Part shown: positions 16,491 to 24,527 of the stretch, in pieces
Numbering within the stretch: the stretch's first letter is position 1
Layout of the letters: every line of letters starts with the position of its first letter
Assembly: GCA_003480425.1 (NCBI GenBank)
Contig: QUJA01000039.1
Coordinates: forward strand, 1 to 25,199
Direction: 5' to 3'
DNA length: 25,199 nt
Source of the DNA: Firmicutes bacterium AM31-12AC
Lineage (GTDB): Bacteria; Bacillota; Clostridia; Lachnospirales; Lachnospiraceae
Translations under genes and position numbers: made by a program
The notes under the pieces: generated by a model
Told to the model about the DNA's origin: nothing
Database searches by the model: none
Seen by the model: only the letters and a program-made list of their open reading frames with translations

Positions 16491-16748
16491 CTATTTTACT
16501 TCTGCAAGAAATGTCTTAATTCCCTCTGCTGCCTTCACTTCATCTTCCCCATCTGTCAAAACAGTTACTTCTTCACCATCCGATAAATTCAAGCTCATCA
16601 TACCCATGATGCTCTTTGCATTAATCTTCTTATTATCAACCAGAATAAAGATCTTGCTTGCGTACTGACTTGCTTCCTGTACAAGCAAAGCAATAGGTCT
16701 TGCATCTAAGCCTTTTTCATGTTTCACGATAACTGGTGTTTCAATCAT
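16491..16748 (-). CDS. HPr/Crh-like protein lacking the catalytic His15
   Basis: An 85-residue protein with the full HPr fold pattern: GLDARPIALLVQEAS, KKINAKSIMGMMSL and GEDEVKAAEGI. In true HPr the sequence is GLHARP and His15 accepts phosphate from enzyme I; here residue 15 is Asp (codon GAT), while Arg17 and the regulatory Ser46 (NAKSIMG) are kept. It should therefore not carry phosphate in the PTS but could still be phosphorylated on Ser46 by HPr kinase, as Bacillus Crh is (Crh has Gln15). Its start overlaps the whiA stop (ATGA), AAGGAG lies just upstream, and Bacillus crh also follows whiA. A role as CcpA co-regulator or metabolic signal is inference; Asp might mimic phosphohistidine. 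A domain-only HPr annotation would miss this change. Confidence 0.9.
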   Translation of the reverse strand: MIETPVIVKHEKGLDARPIALLVQEASQYASKIFILVDNKKINAKSIMGMMSLNLSDGEEVTVLTDGEDEVKAAEGIKTFLAEVK

Positions 16749-17704
16749 AATACTCCTCCTTGCTCTTTTCTAACCTTTTCTGCCAAATCTCCCAGTTTTC
16801 TAAGTCTGTGATTCACTCCTGACTTCCCAACCGGCGGCGACAAAAGAGCTCCTAATTCTTTTAATGATGCATCTGGGTGCGAAAGTCTGGCTAATGCCAC
16901 TTCCTCTAATCCCTCTGACAGCTTTTCTAATCCAATCGTATCTCTTAGATATGTAATATCCTCCAACTGCTTAACCGCTGCTGATACGGTTTTATTCAAA
17001 TTTGCCGTCTCGCAGTTCACCTTTCGGTTTACTGTATTGCGCATTTCTTTCAAAATTCGTACATTCTCAAGTTCCATCAACGAAACATGCGCTTCCATAA
17101 TATTCAATATATCAACGATTTGTGAGCCTTCTTTGAGATATACGACATATGATTTCTTTCTCTGGACGATCTTTGCATCCATTGAAAAGCTGCTCATTAA
17201 TTCCCGTATCTGTTCTGCCATTGGTTCTGCAGCACACACAATTTCAAAATGGTATGCTTTCTTAGGATCACTCATGGAACCCGCTGCCAAGAATGCTCCC
17301 CGAATAAATGCTCTCTTACAGCAGGTCTGTTGTACTACGATAGGATTCACAATCCGGATCTCTTCAAATCCATCCAAATGTTCATCTATCAACTTAACCG
17401 CCTGTAATACTCGAAGTGCATCCTGGTGCTGTTTTACAACAACCGAATACGATACGCTTTGCTTTTGAATGTTTCTCCTTATTGATATATCAGACTCTAT
17501 ATTAAATGTTTTTTTAATCAATGTAAAGACTTTTCTTGCAACCGCTTTGTTTTCTGTGTGTACTTTTACCCGATATTCATTTCTACTATTAATAATGATC
17601 GAGCCACATAGTCCAAGAATTGCTGCCAGTTCTGCAATCTGACAGTGTCTTGCACTGCTCCAGTGTTCTGACAGTTCTTCTTTTACATTTCCCGAAAATG
17701 ACAT
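16745..17704 (-). CDS. whiA: DNA-binding protein WhiA
   Basis: A conserved Gram-positive DNA-binding protein linked to cell division, chromosome segregation and growth control, and to sporulation in actinomycetes. The 319 residues include the N-terminal WhiA segment (MSFSGNVKEELSEHW), a LAGLIDADG homing-endonuclease-like fold without catalytic function (about 90-210, with CKRAFIRGAFLAAGSM), and a C-terminal helix-turn-helix (about 225-310; LSHPDASLKELGALL then GKSGVNHRLRKL). It starts ten bases after rapZ and its TGA overlaps the ATG of the HPr-like gene. The order rapZ-whiA-HPr/Crh is conserved in Firmicutes; Bacillus has yvcK between rapZ and whiA, which is absent here. Confidence 0.95.
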   Translation of the reverse strand: MSFSGNVKEELSEHWSSARHCQIAELAAILGLCGSIIINSRNEYRVKVHTENKAVARKVFTLIKKTFNIESDISIRRNIQKQSVSYSVVVKQHQDALRVLQAVKLIDEHLDGFEEIRIVNPIVVQQTCCKRAFIRGAFLAAGSMSDPKKAYHFEIVCAAEPMAEQIRELMSSFSMDAKIVQRKKSYVVYLKEGSQIVDILNIMEAHVSLMELENVRILKEMRNTVNRKVNCETANLNKTVSAAVKQLEDITYLRDTIGLEKLSEGLEEVALARLSHPDASLKELGALLSPPVGKSGVNHRLRKLGDLAEKVRKEQGGVL

Positions 17705-17713
17705 GTTATACCT

Positions 17714-18592
17714 CTATTTTGCCTTTGTAATAGCATCTTTCTCAATATCTCGGTGTTCAATACGAACACCATAATTTTCATCCTGCTTCACAACCTGATA
17801 CAATGCATTTGCCACAGTAACAGAACGATGCTTTCCTCCTGTACATCCAATTGCAATGACCAACTGGTTTTTTCCTTCTAATATATAATTTGGCAACAAA
17901 AATTGAATCAAATCCGTAAACTTTTTTAAAAATTCTTCTGCCCGCGGACTGTTCATCACATATTCCTGCACTTCTCTGTCATTTCCTGTTTTTTCTTTCA
18001 ATCCACTAATATAATATGGATTCGGTAAAAAACGTACATCAAAAACCAAATCCGCATCCTGTGGGATTCCATATTTGAATCCGAATGACATTACCGTAAT
18101 ATATAGATTTTTAAAATTTTTGCCATCTACAAAAATCTGCTCCAGCTCTTTTTTCAACTCTCTTGTAAGCATCTTACTTGTATCTAATATATAGGTTGCA
18201 CGCATCTTTAAGAACGAAATCTTCTCACGTTCTTTTGCAATCCCGACATCTATATGACCGGCTCCTCCAAGCGGATGCTGTCTTCTTGTCTCTTTATAAC
18301 GCTTCACAAGGACATCGTCCTGTGCATCCAAAAACAGTATCTCGTAATCGATCCCGGCCTTATCCATCGCATTCAGCTGTTCTTCTAATCCATCTAAAGC
18401 CTGTCCGCTTCGCACATCAATCCCAAGTGCTACCTGCTTCAATTCTGAATTTGGAGTTGTCAAAATCTCTGCAAATTTTGGCATCAGCTGTATCGGAAGA
18501 TTATCGACGCAAAAATAGCCCAAATCTTCCAGAATCTTCAATGCAATTGATTTTCCTGCTCCTGACATACCCGTCACAATTACTAATTTCAT
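17714..18592 (-). CDS. rapZ: RapZ/YvcJ nucleotide-binding adaptor
   Basis: A P-loop protein of the RapZ (YvcJ) family. In E. coli RapZ binds glucosamine-6-phosphate and small RNAs to control glmS; in Bacillus YvcJ hydrolyses nucleotides and affects competence. From the chosen start it has 292 residues. Walker A GMSGAGKS is at 8-15, CVDNLP follows near 30, and the conserved C-terminal block IAIGCTGGKHRSVTVANAL is near 245-265. I chose the ATG at 18592 (MKLVIVTGMSG) because AGAGG lies seven bases upstream; the ATG at 18598 abuts it. It begins 13 bases after the murB stop. Its neighbours fit a link to cell-wall amino sugars. Whether this copy binds RNA cannot be told from sequence. Confidence 0.94.
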   Translation of the reverse strand: MKLVIVTGMSGAGKSIALKILEDLGYFCVDNLPIQLMPKFAEILTTPNSELKQVALGIDVRSGQALDGLEEQLNAMDKAGIDYEILFLDAQDDVLVKRYKETRRQHPLGGAGHIDVGIAKEREKISFLKMRATYILDTSKMLTRELKKELEQIFVDGKNFKNLYITVMSFGFKYGIPQDADLVFDVRFLPNPYYISGLKEKTGNDREVQEYVMNSPRAEEFLKKFTDLIQFLLPNYILEGKNQLVIAIGCTGGKHRSVTVANALYQVVKQDENYGVRIEHRDIEKDAITKAK

Positions 18593-18605
18593 CTTCATAC
18601 CTCTT

Positions 18606-19511
18606 TTATTTTTCACCAATAATCTTTACTTCCGGTTCCAATCGTACGCCAAATTTTGCCTCTACTTTATCAGACACCTGCTCCATCAATAACAAGATAT
18701 CTGTCGCTGTTGCATGATCTTTATTGATTACAAATCCACAATGCTTTTCTGACACCTGGGCTCCACCGACCTGAAAACCTCTAAGTCCTGCATCTTGAAT
18801 TAATTTTCCTGCGAAATATCCTTCCGGTCTTTTAAATGTGCTACCTGCACTTGGATATTCTAACGGCTGTTTGCTCACTCTCTGTTCTTTTAGTTCATCC
18901 ATGTACTCACGGATAACAGCTTCATTCCCATATTCCAGTTTCAGCTGTGCACTCAATATAATATCCTGATTCTTTGCAAATACGCTGGTACGATATCCCA
19001 GTTCCATCAAATCTGCCGGAATTACAGCAATCTCACCTGCTGAAGTTAACACACATGCATTCACAATAACCTGCTTCATCTCTCCACCATATGCACCCGC
19101 ATTCATCATCACTGCACCACCTAAGGTTCCCGGAATACCTGATGCAAATTCAAAACCAGTCAGTCCTTCTCCCAATGCCTGTGCTGCAATTTTTGAAAGT
19201 AAAGCTCCTGCCTGTGCATAAATTGTCTCGCCTTCTACGCGAATCTGATTCATCTTGCGTGCGATTTGAATGATTACACCTTTAAATCCCTTATCTCTGA
19301 CAAGCAGGTTACTTCCATTGCCCATCACATAATAAGGAACATTTTCCTTTTTCAATAACAACACCAAATCCCGTACCTGTTCTTCATTTGAAGGCATCAC
19401 TAAATAATCCGCCTTGCCGCCGGCTCGAAATGTTGTGTGCTTATCCATCGGCTCGTCTTTTAAAATCTGATCTTCAGAAACAATCTTACATAATTCTTCA
19501 TATATATTCAT
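18606..19511 (-). CDS. murB: UDP-N-acetylenolpyruvoylglucosamine reductase
   Basis: A cytoplasmic FAD enzyme that reduces UDP-GlcNAc-enolpyruvate to UDP-MurNAc with NADPH, an early peptidoglycan step. The 301 residues match the short type II MurB form. Motifs: YYVMGNGSNLLVRDKG for FAD binding (near 57-72), GFEFASGIPGTLGGAVMMNAGAYGGEM (near 119-145), and YPSAGSTFKRPEG with the catalytic Ser, followed by AGLRGFQVGGAQVSEKHCGFVIN. GAGAGGAAG lies about ten bases before the ATG. It is the first gene of the murB-rapZ-whiA-HPr-like operon. Confidence 0.96.
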   Translation of the reverse strand: MNIYEELCKIVSEDQILKDEPMDKHTTFRAGGKADYLVMPSNEEQVRDLVLLLKKENVPYYVMGNGSNLLVRDKGFKGVIIQIARKMNQIRVEGETIYAQAGALLSKIAAQALGEGLTGFEFASGIPGTLGGAVMMNAGAYGGEMKQVIVNACVLTSAGEIAVIPADLMELGYRTSVFAKNQDIILSAQLKLEYGNEAVIREYMDELKEQRVSKQPLEYPSAGSTFKRPEGYFAGKLIQDAGLRGFQVGGAQVSEKHCGFVINKDHATATDILLLMEQVSDKVEAKFGVRLEPEVKIIGEK

Positions 19512-19563
19512 CTAATTATCTTCCTCTCATTTTTCGCTCTATGAGGAGCTCTAAACAGTTTAC

Positions 19564-19592
19564 ATAATACAATACTTTGTGCTGAAATTCAA
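19564..19592 (-). promoter_or_regulatory. Promoter of the murB operon
   Basis: On the minus strand TTGAAT (-35) and TATTAT (-10) are 17 bases apart, about 50 bases before the murB start. It points away from the CNNM/CBS gene promoter. Confidence 0.6.
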
Positions 19593-19612
19593 CTATACAA
19601 AGCCTACAGGTG

Positions 19613-19641
19613 TTGCAAAACTCATAGAAATGATGTATATT
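19613..19641 (+). promoter_or_regulatory. Promoter of the CNNM/CBS gene
   Basis: TTGCAA (-35) and TATATT (-10) are 17 bases apart, about 50 bases before the start codon. Confidence 0.7.
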
Positions 19642-19693
19642 AGATTCGTGTACTCGTATTTAAAAATAGATTTCAAAGGAGTTGATTAAAACA

Positions 19694-21034
19694 TTGGACT
19701 CGAGTGACGCGATACAATTTATAGTACTTATTATTTTATTATTTTTATCAGGATTTTTCTCCTCTGCTGAGACGGCATTAACAACTGTCAGCAAGATTAC
19801 TATGCGCTCTATGGCAGATGACGGAGATAAGCGGGCAGCATTGGTTCTGGATGTTATTGAAAACCAGAAGACAAAGATGCTCAGTGCAATCTTGATTGGC
19901 AACAATATTGTTAATATTTCTGCCTCTTCTCTGGCTACTACATTGGCTTACAGTTTCGGTGGATACATGGTCAGTATTGTCACAGCTGTACTGACAGTAT
20001 TGATTCTTGTATTTGGAGAGATTACTCCTAAGAGTATGGCAACACTTCGTGCTGTTAAGTTTTCTCTCTCTTATATCAGGGTCATTCACTTTTTAATGAC
20101 GATCCTGACACCGTTCATTTTTATTGTGAATTTATTTTCACGCGGTATTCTTGTATTATTACGAATCAATCCGGATGAAGCCAATAAGGCAATGACAGAA
20201 GACGAACTTCGTACAATCGTAGATGTCAGCCACGAAGATGGTGTCATTGAATCTGAAGAGAAGGAAATGATATATAATGTGTTCGACTTAGGTGATGCGA
20301 AAGCAAAAGATGTTATGGTTCCTCGTGTTCATGTAACATTTGCCGATGTGAACAATACATACACTGAATTAATTGACATTTATAAAGAGGATAAGTTTAC
20401 CCGCCTTCCTGTTTATGAAGATACAACAGACAACGTAATCGGTACGATTAACATGAAGGATTTGTTGCTCTTTGACGACAGAGAACATTTCAAAGTCCGC
20501 GATATTTTGAGAGAAGCTTATTTCACTTATGAATATAAGAATATTTCTGAATTACTCGTTGAGATGCGTGATGCATCCATTAATATTGCGATTGTTTTAG
20601 ACGAATATGGCGAAACTGCAGGTATTATCACACTGGAAGATATTTTGGAAGAGATTGTCGGCGAGATTCATGACGAATACGATGAGAACGAAGAAGATTT
20701 CATTCGTAAGATAAACGATTTAGAGTATATCATTGAAGGTTCTGTCAGTCTCGTTGATTTGAACGATCGTCTGAAACTGGATGTCAGACATCAGGAATTG
20801 GAATCCGAAGACTTTGATTCCCTCGGTGGCTTTATGATTGAGCATCTGGATCGATTACCGGAAGTCGGCGATGAGTTCACTACCGAAGACGGTATTCGTA
20901 TGGTAGTAGAGAAACTGGACAAAAACCGAGTAGAGTTGGTACATGTCTACTTGCCTGAGATTGTTCATGATACTTCCACAGAAGAGAACGAGGCATCTGA
21001 TTCAGTAGATGATACTAATACAGAATCCAATTAA
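19694..21034 (+). CDS. CNNM/CBS-domain membrane protein (hemolysin/CorC family)
   Basis: A membrane protein of the CNNM (DUF21)-CBS-CorC/HlyC family; members are implicated in magnesium or cobalt export, and the hemolysin label is historical. About 446 residues. The CNNM domain has membrane segments near 8-26, 60-115 and 135-155, with FFSSAETALTTV and GEITPKSMA. A CBS pair covers about 200-325 (VMVPRVHV, TRLPVYED, IGTINMKDLL, EYGETAGIITLEDILEEIVGEI). The CorC_HlyC domain is about 345-425, then an acidic tail. The start is a TTG: the strong site AAAGGAGTTGAT (19675-19686) includes the earlier TTG at 19682, so the TTG at 19694, 12 bases after AGGAG, is preferred. No in-frame ATG is near. Confidence 0.9.
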   Translation: MDSSDAIQFIVLIILLFLSGFFSSAETALTTVSKITMRSMADDGDKRAALVLDVIENQKTKMLSAILIGNNIVNISASSLATTLAYSFGGYMVSIVTAVLTVLILVFGEITPKSMATLRAVKFSLSYIRVIHFLMTILTPFIFIVNLFSRGILVLLRINPDEANKAMTEDELRTIVDVSHEDGVIESEEKEMIYNVFDLGDAKAKDVMVPRVHVTFADVNNTYTELIDIYKEDKFTRLPVYEDTTDNVIGTINMKDLLLFDDREHFKVRDILREAYFTYEYKNISELLVEMRDASINIAIVLDEYGETAGIITLEDILEEIVGEIHDEYDENEEDFIRKINDLEYIIEGSVSLVDLNDRLKLDVRHQELESEDFDSLGGFMIEHLDRLPEVGDEFTTEDGIRMVVEKLDKNRVELVHVYLPEIVHDTSTEENEASDSVDDTNTESN

Positions 21035-21068
21035 ATATAAAAAACGGAATATATTCCTATATAATACA

Positions 21069-21094
21069 GAGAACCTGCTAGCGGCAGCTTCTCT
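21069..21094 (+). repeat. Small hairpin before the CNNM gene terminator
   Basis: GAGAACCTGC and GCAGCTTCTC pair with one C-C mismatch around TAGCG. There is no T run, so it is probably a 3' mRNA structure rather than a terminator. Confidence 0.45.
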
Positions 21095-21113
21095 TGCATA
21101 CTTTGGCATTAAG

Positions 21114-21143
21114 AAGGTTCGTGATTTGATTGCGAACCTTTTT
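21114..21143 (+). terminator. Terminator after the CNNM/CBS gene
   Basis: AAGGTTCG and CGAACCTT form an 8-bp stem with an 11-base loop, followed by TTTTTC. Confidence 0.82.
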
Positions 21144-21191
21144 CTATGCCCTGCATACTATAAATAGAAACTTCCCACATGAGGTATCTTT

Positions 21192-21959
21192 ATGCCTTAT
21201 TCAATTATGTTGGATGCCGGTCATGGCGGTCGTGACCCTGGTGCTGTATATAACGGCCGTCAGGAAAAAGACGATACCCTGCAGCTCGTTCTTGCAATCG
21301 GAGAAATTCTTCAAAATGACGGCATCGATGTAGAATATACCAGAACAACCGATATTTACGAAACGCCATATGAGAAAGCGATGAAAGCCAACAATGCAGG
21401 AGTAGATTTTTTCATCTCTATCCATCGCAATTCTTTTCCTACCGACAATGTCGTATCCGGCGTCGAGTCTCTTGTCTACAGTCTCTCTGGAATCAAATTA
21501 CAAATGGCTGAAAATATCAATGAGCAATTAGAAATGGTGGGATTTGTTAATCTCGGAGTCAAGGCACGTCCAAATCTGGTCGTACTGAAACGCACAAAAA
21601 TGCCGGCGGTGCTTGTAGAAGTTGGATTCATCAATTCAAAAACTGACAATCAATTATTTGATGAAAATTTCTCTGACATTGCACAGGCAATCGCATCTGG
21701 TATCTTAGATACACTCAATCAGCTCAATGCCTCTGCCAAACCAAAAAGATTTCATGTACAGGTTGCATCTTATCGAAATCCGGCATATGCAGAACGCATG
21801 TTAAACGAGTTATTGGAAATGGACTTTCCTGCAGAAATTGAAGAAAAAGATGGTTTCTACCGGATACGTGTCGGCGATTTTGAAACTCTGGATCAGGCTG
21901 TCGCAATGGAACAGAGACTTCGCCGGGCAGGTTATCAAACCTGGATTGTGACTGTATAA
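21192..21959 (+). CDS. N-acetylmuramoyl-L-alanine amidase with SPOR domain, no signal peptide
   Basis: A zinc amidase that cuts the bond between MurNAc and the stem peptide. The 255 residues hold an Amidase_3 domain (1-173) with zinc and catalytic residues H11 (LDAGHGG), E25, H78 (SIHRNS) and E143 (LVEVGF), then a SPOR domain (about 181-255, RFHVQVASYRNPAYAERML to the end) that binds stripped glycan strands. The protein begins directly with MPYSIMLDAGHGG. GAGG lies seven bases before the ATG, and an in-frame TGA at 21180-21182 rules out an upstream leader, so no export signal exists. Export must be unusual, or it acts after cell lysis or in the mother cell; this is inference. It follows a terminator; its own promoter is weak or not seen. 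Confidence 0.92.
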   Translation: MPYSIMLDAGHGGRDPGAVYNGRQEKDDTLQLVLAIGEILQNDGIDVEYTRTTDIYETPYEKAMKANNAGVDFFISIHRNSFPTDNVVSGVESLVYSLSGIKLQMAENINEQLEMVGFVNLGVKARPNLVVLKRTKMPAVLVEVGFINSKTDNQLFDENFSDIAQAIASGILDTLNQLNASAKPKRFHVQVASYRNPAYAERMLNELLEMDFPAEIEEKDGFYRIRVGDFETLDQAVAMEQRLRRAGYQTWIVTV

Positions 21960-22019
21960 AAGAACCAAATCGATTAAGCTTGTCGTATTTGTTCTGATTA
22001 TCAACTGTTCACTAACAAT

Positions 22020-22066
22020 AAAAGGATGATGTTCAATCTGATACAAGATTGAACATCATCCTTTTT
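22020..22066. terminator. Bidirectional terminator between the amidase gene and glmM
   Basis: AAAAGGATGATGTTCAATCT and its exact complement form a 20-bp perfect stem with a six-base GATACA loop; T5 follows on plus and AAAA precedes, so it can serve both converging genes. Confidence 0.92.
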
Positions 22067-22097
22067 GTACTTAAAAATAGCCATTCTCAATATGTTT

Positions 22098-23441
22098 TTA
22101 TGCTTCCAGTCCCTCTGCTTTGATCACATCAACAACCTGTGCTACATATTTCTGGCAAATCTCATCTGTTGCAGCTTCAACCATAACACGGATCACTGGC
22201 TCTGTTCCACTCTCACGAACCAAAATTCTTCCGTCACTTCCAAGTTCCTCTGCTACTTTCTCAACAGCTGCCTGTACCTTTGGATTTTCTGTTGCTGTCT
22301 TCTTATCTACCACTCGTACATTCTGTAATAACTGTGGATAAATCTTTACTTCCTCACAAAGCTGAGATAATTTCTGTTTTTTCTCCATAATTACTTCCAT
22401 AATCATAAGAGATGTCAATATACCATCACCTGTTCTCGCATGTTTGCTGAAGATAATATGTCCTGACTGCTCTCCTCCAAGGATAAATCCGTTCTGAAGC
22501 ATATTTTCATATACATATTTATCTCCAACTGCTGTCTGCTCATATTTCATACCAATCTTATCGCAAGCTTTGTACAGACCCAAATTAGACATAACTGTTG
22601 TAACAATTGTATCTCCAACCAGTTTTCCCTGTTCTTTCAAATATTTTCCACATATATAGAGAATTAAATCTCCATCTACAACATTACCCTTATCATCTAC
22701 TGCGATACAACGGTCTGCATCTCCATCATAAGCAAATCCTACATCCAGCTGTTTTTCTTTTACAAATGCCTGCATCTGTTCGATGTGTGTAGATCCACAG
22801 TTTGTATTGATATTCACACCATTCGGCTCGTTACTGATAACATATGTCTTAGCGCCCAATGCATCAAATACGCTCTTTGCAATCGCAGATGAACTTCCGT
22901 TTGCACAGTCTAATCCAACTTTTTTATCTTTGAATGAACGTGTTGCAATTGAAATCAAGTGTCCTACGTAACGATTTCTTCCTGCTGCATAATCTACAGT
23001 ACGTCCAATATTCTCTTTTGTTGCAAGTGGAACTTCACCGCTTTCTCCATCAATATAAGCCTCTATCTTCGCTTCTACTTCTGCTTCCAGCTTATGTCCC
23101 TGACCATTGATTACTTTGATTCCGTTATCGTAATATGGATTATGACTTGCTGAAATCATAATACCACAGTCAAAATCTTCTGTTCTTACTACATAAGAAA
23201 CACTTGGTGTTGTTGTTACGTGAAGCAGATAAGCATCTGCACCTGACGCAGTCAGTCCTGCTGCCAGTGCATATTCAAACATATAACTACTTCTTCTTGT
23301 ATCCTTACCAATAACAATACGAGCCTGATGCTCCTGTCCAAAATACCATCCTAGGAAGCGTCCTACCTTAAATGCATGCTCTACTGTTAATACAACGTTT
23401 GCTTCTCCACGAAATCCATCTGTTCCGAAATATTTTCCCAT
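22098..23441 (-). CDS. glmM: Phosphoglucosamine mutase
   Basis: Interconverts glucosamine-6-phosphate and glucosamine-1-phosphate on the way to UDP-GlcNAc for peptidoglycan. The 447 residues are standard for GlmM. The start MGKYFGTDGFRGEAN is diagnostic. GIMISASHNPYYDNGIK carries the phosphoserine Ser99, YDGDADRCIAVD (near 240) binds magnesium, GGEQSGHI is the sugar loop and RESGTEPVIRVMVEA near the C terminus binds phosphate. I chose the ATG at 23441, with GGGG about eight bases upstream; the frame stays open to 23492 but the extra residues are unlike the family. With nagB, murB and rapZ also in the window it strengthens the amino-sugar theme, though these are separate operons. Confidence 0.96.
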   Translation of the reverse strand: MGKYFGTDGFRGEANVVLTVEHAFKVGRFLGWYFGQEHQARIVIGKDTRRSSYMFEYALAAGLTASGADAYLLHVTTTPSVSYVVRTEDFDCGIMISASHNPYYDNGIKVINGQGHKLEAEVEAKIEAYIDGESGEVPLATKENIGRTVDYAAGRNRYVGHLISIATRSFKDKKVGLDCANGSSSAIAKSVFDALGAKTYVISNEPNGVNINTNCGSTHIEQMQAFVKEKQLDVGFAYDGDADRCIAVDDKGNVVDGDLILYICGKYLKEQGKLVGDTIVTTVMSNLGLYKACDKIGMKYEQTAVGDKYVYENMLQNGFILGGEQSGHIIFSKHARTGDGILTSLMIMEVIMEKKQKLSQLCEEVKIYPQLLQNVRVVDKKTATENPKVQAAVEKVAEELGSDGRILVRESGTEPVIRVMVEAATDEICQKYVAQVVDVIKAEGLEA

Positions 23442-23497
23442 AATTAATACCCCATTTATAATCTTTCTCTTAAGGTTCTCTTTCAAGTTCATGTTTT

Positions 23498-23526
23498 ATT
23501 ATATTCTTTTTCTTTCCGAGATACAA
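23498..23526 (-). promoter_or_regulatory. glmM promoter
   Basis: On the minus strand TTGTAT (-35) and TATAAT (-10) are 17 bases apart, about 57 bases before the chosen glmM start. Its position also argues against the upstream start at 23492, which would lie almost on the transcription start. Confidence 0.72.
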
Positions 23527-23538
23527 CCCAAAATGTTG

Positions 23539-23567
23539 TGTACAAAAAATATAAAATGAAGTAAAAT
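23539..23567 (+). promoter_or_regulatory. Possible promoter of the HAD hydrolase gene
   Basis: TGTACA (-35) and TAAAAT (-10) are 17 bases apart in an AT-rich stretch, about 45 bases before the start codon. Both boxes deviate from consensus. Confidence 0.45.
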
Positions 23568-23611
23568 GTTACTGTTCACAAGTAAAAATCTACAATTCGG
23601 AGGAATTATTT

Positions 23612-24406
23612 ATGATAAAATTAATCGCCAGTGATTTAGACGGCACATTATTACAAAATGAAGCACAGGAATTGACACCACGCGCCATTGATTTGATTTC
23701 ACAACTTACTCAGAAAGGAATCCACTTTGTAGCTGCCAGTGGACGTCAATATGACAATGAACGCCGTGTATTTCATGCTTTAAAAGATGATATTTCTTAT
23801 ATCGCAGAGAATGGTTCCGTATGCATTCATAACGGTGAGGTTATTTCCCGCTCCACAATCGACCCGGAGCTTTGCTCAAGAATCTTGAACGAAATAAAAA
23901 AAGAAGCCAATTTTGATATTGTTGTTTCCCGTGAAGATTCTTGCTTTATTGAAGATGTACATCCTGATTTTGTAAATCATATCGTAAATATAATGCATAA
24001 TACGACAACAATCGTTGACGATATTCGCTCCGTAGACGGACCTATCTTAAAAATCGCAATCTGTAATATGATAGATGGGCCTCATATTATTGATAAATAT
24101 CTCAAATATCTTCAAGATATGTTTGGTTCTGAGATAAAGGTTGTCACTTCCGGTAATATCTGGATTGATTTTATTGCTCCTGGCACAAATAAAGGCACTG
24201 CCCTTTCTAAGCTTTTGGATGTACTTCATATCAAACCGGAAGAATGTATTGCTTTCGGTGACCAGTACAACGATATTGAGATGCTTCAGTATGTCGGTAC
24301 AAGCTATGCAATGTCCAACTGTGCTCCCGGTGTCTCTTACCACGCAACTTATGTTACAGACTGTGTAGAAGATGTTCTTGAAGATATATTAAATACCATC
24401 TTATAA
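23612..24406 (+). CDS. Cof-type HAD-IIB family phosphatase
   Basis: A cytoplasmic haloacid-dehalogenase phosphatase of the Cof/YbjI type, acting on phosphorylated sugars or small metabolites. The 264 residues show motif I ASDLDGTLL (Asp8 nucleophile, Asp10), motif II AASGRQ (near 41-46), a IIB cap domain in between (about 80-185, with IAENGSVCIHNG at its start), motif III Lys near NKGTALSKLL (about 194) and motif IV AFGDQYNDIEML (about 214-225). GGAGG lies about eight bases before the ATG. It is divergent from glmM and converges on rpiB. The substrate cannot be read from sequence. Confidence 0.92.
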   Translation: MIKLIASDLDGTLLQNEAQELTPRAIDLISQLTQKGIHFVAASGRQYDNERRVFHALKDDISYIAENGSVCIHNGEVISRSTIDPELCSRILNEIKKEANFDIVVSREDSCFIEDVHPDFVNHIVNIMHNTTTIVDDIRSVDGPILKIAICNMIDGPHIIDKYLKYLQDMFGSEIKVVTSGNIWIDFIAPGTNKGTALSKLLDVLHIKPEECIAFGDQYNDIEMLQYVGTSYAMSNCAPGVSYHATYVTDCVEDVLEDILNTIL

Positions 24407-24410
24407 TTGC

Positions 24411-24482
24411 GAAAGACCTCATGTATATGATATTTGCTTTGTCTGCCTGACAAGCAGCATATCATCATACATGAAGTCTTTC
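24411..24482. terminator. Very long hairpin between the HAD gene and rpiB
   Basis: AAAGAC...GTCTTT, TCATGTAT...ATACATGA, ATGATAT...ATATCAT and GCTTTGTC...GACAAGC nest to form about 28 pairs with small bulges over 72 bases. Tails are U-rich on plus (TCTTTCTTAATTTTC) but poor on minus. It lies between converging genes and probably ends both, but the stem is about twice a normal terminator. Confidence 0.65.
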
Positions 24483-24527
24483 TTAATTTTCTCTGTTTTT
24501 TAATCCCGCGTAACTCTGGCCGTAAAA

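Noticed and set aside
19660..20089. Minus-strand open frames opposite the CNNM/CBS gene
   Set aside because: They overlap a clear membrane-protein gene with conserved motifs, and no ribosome site or homology pattern supports them.
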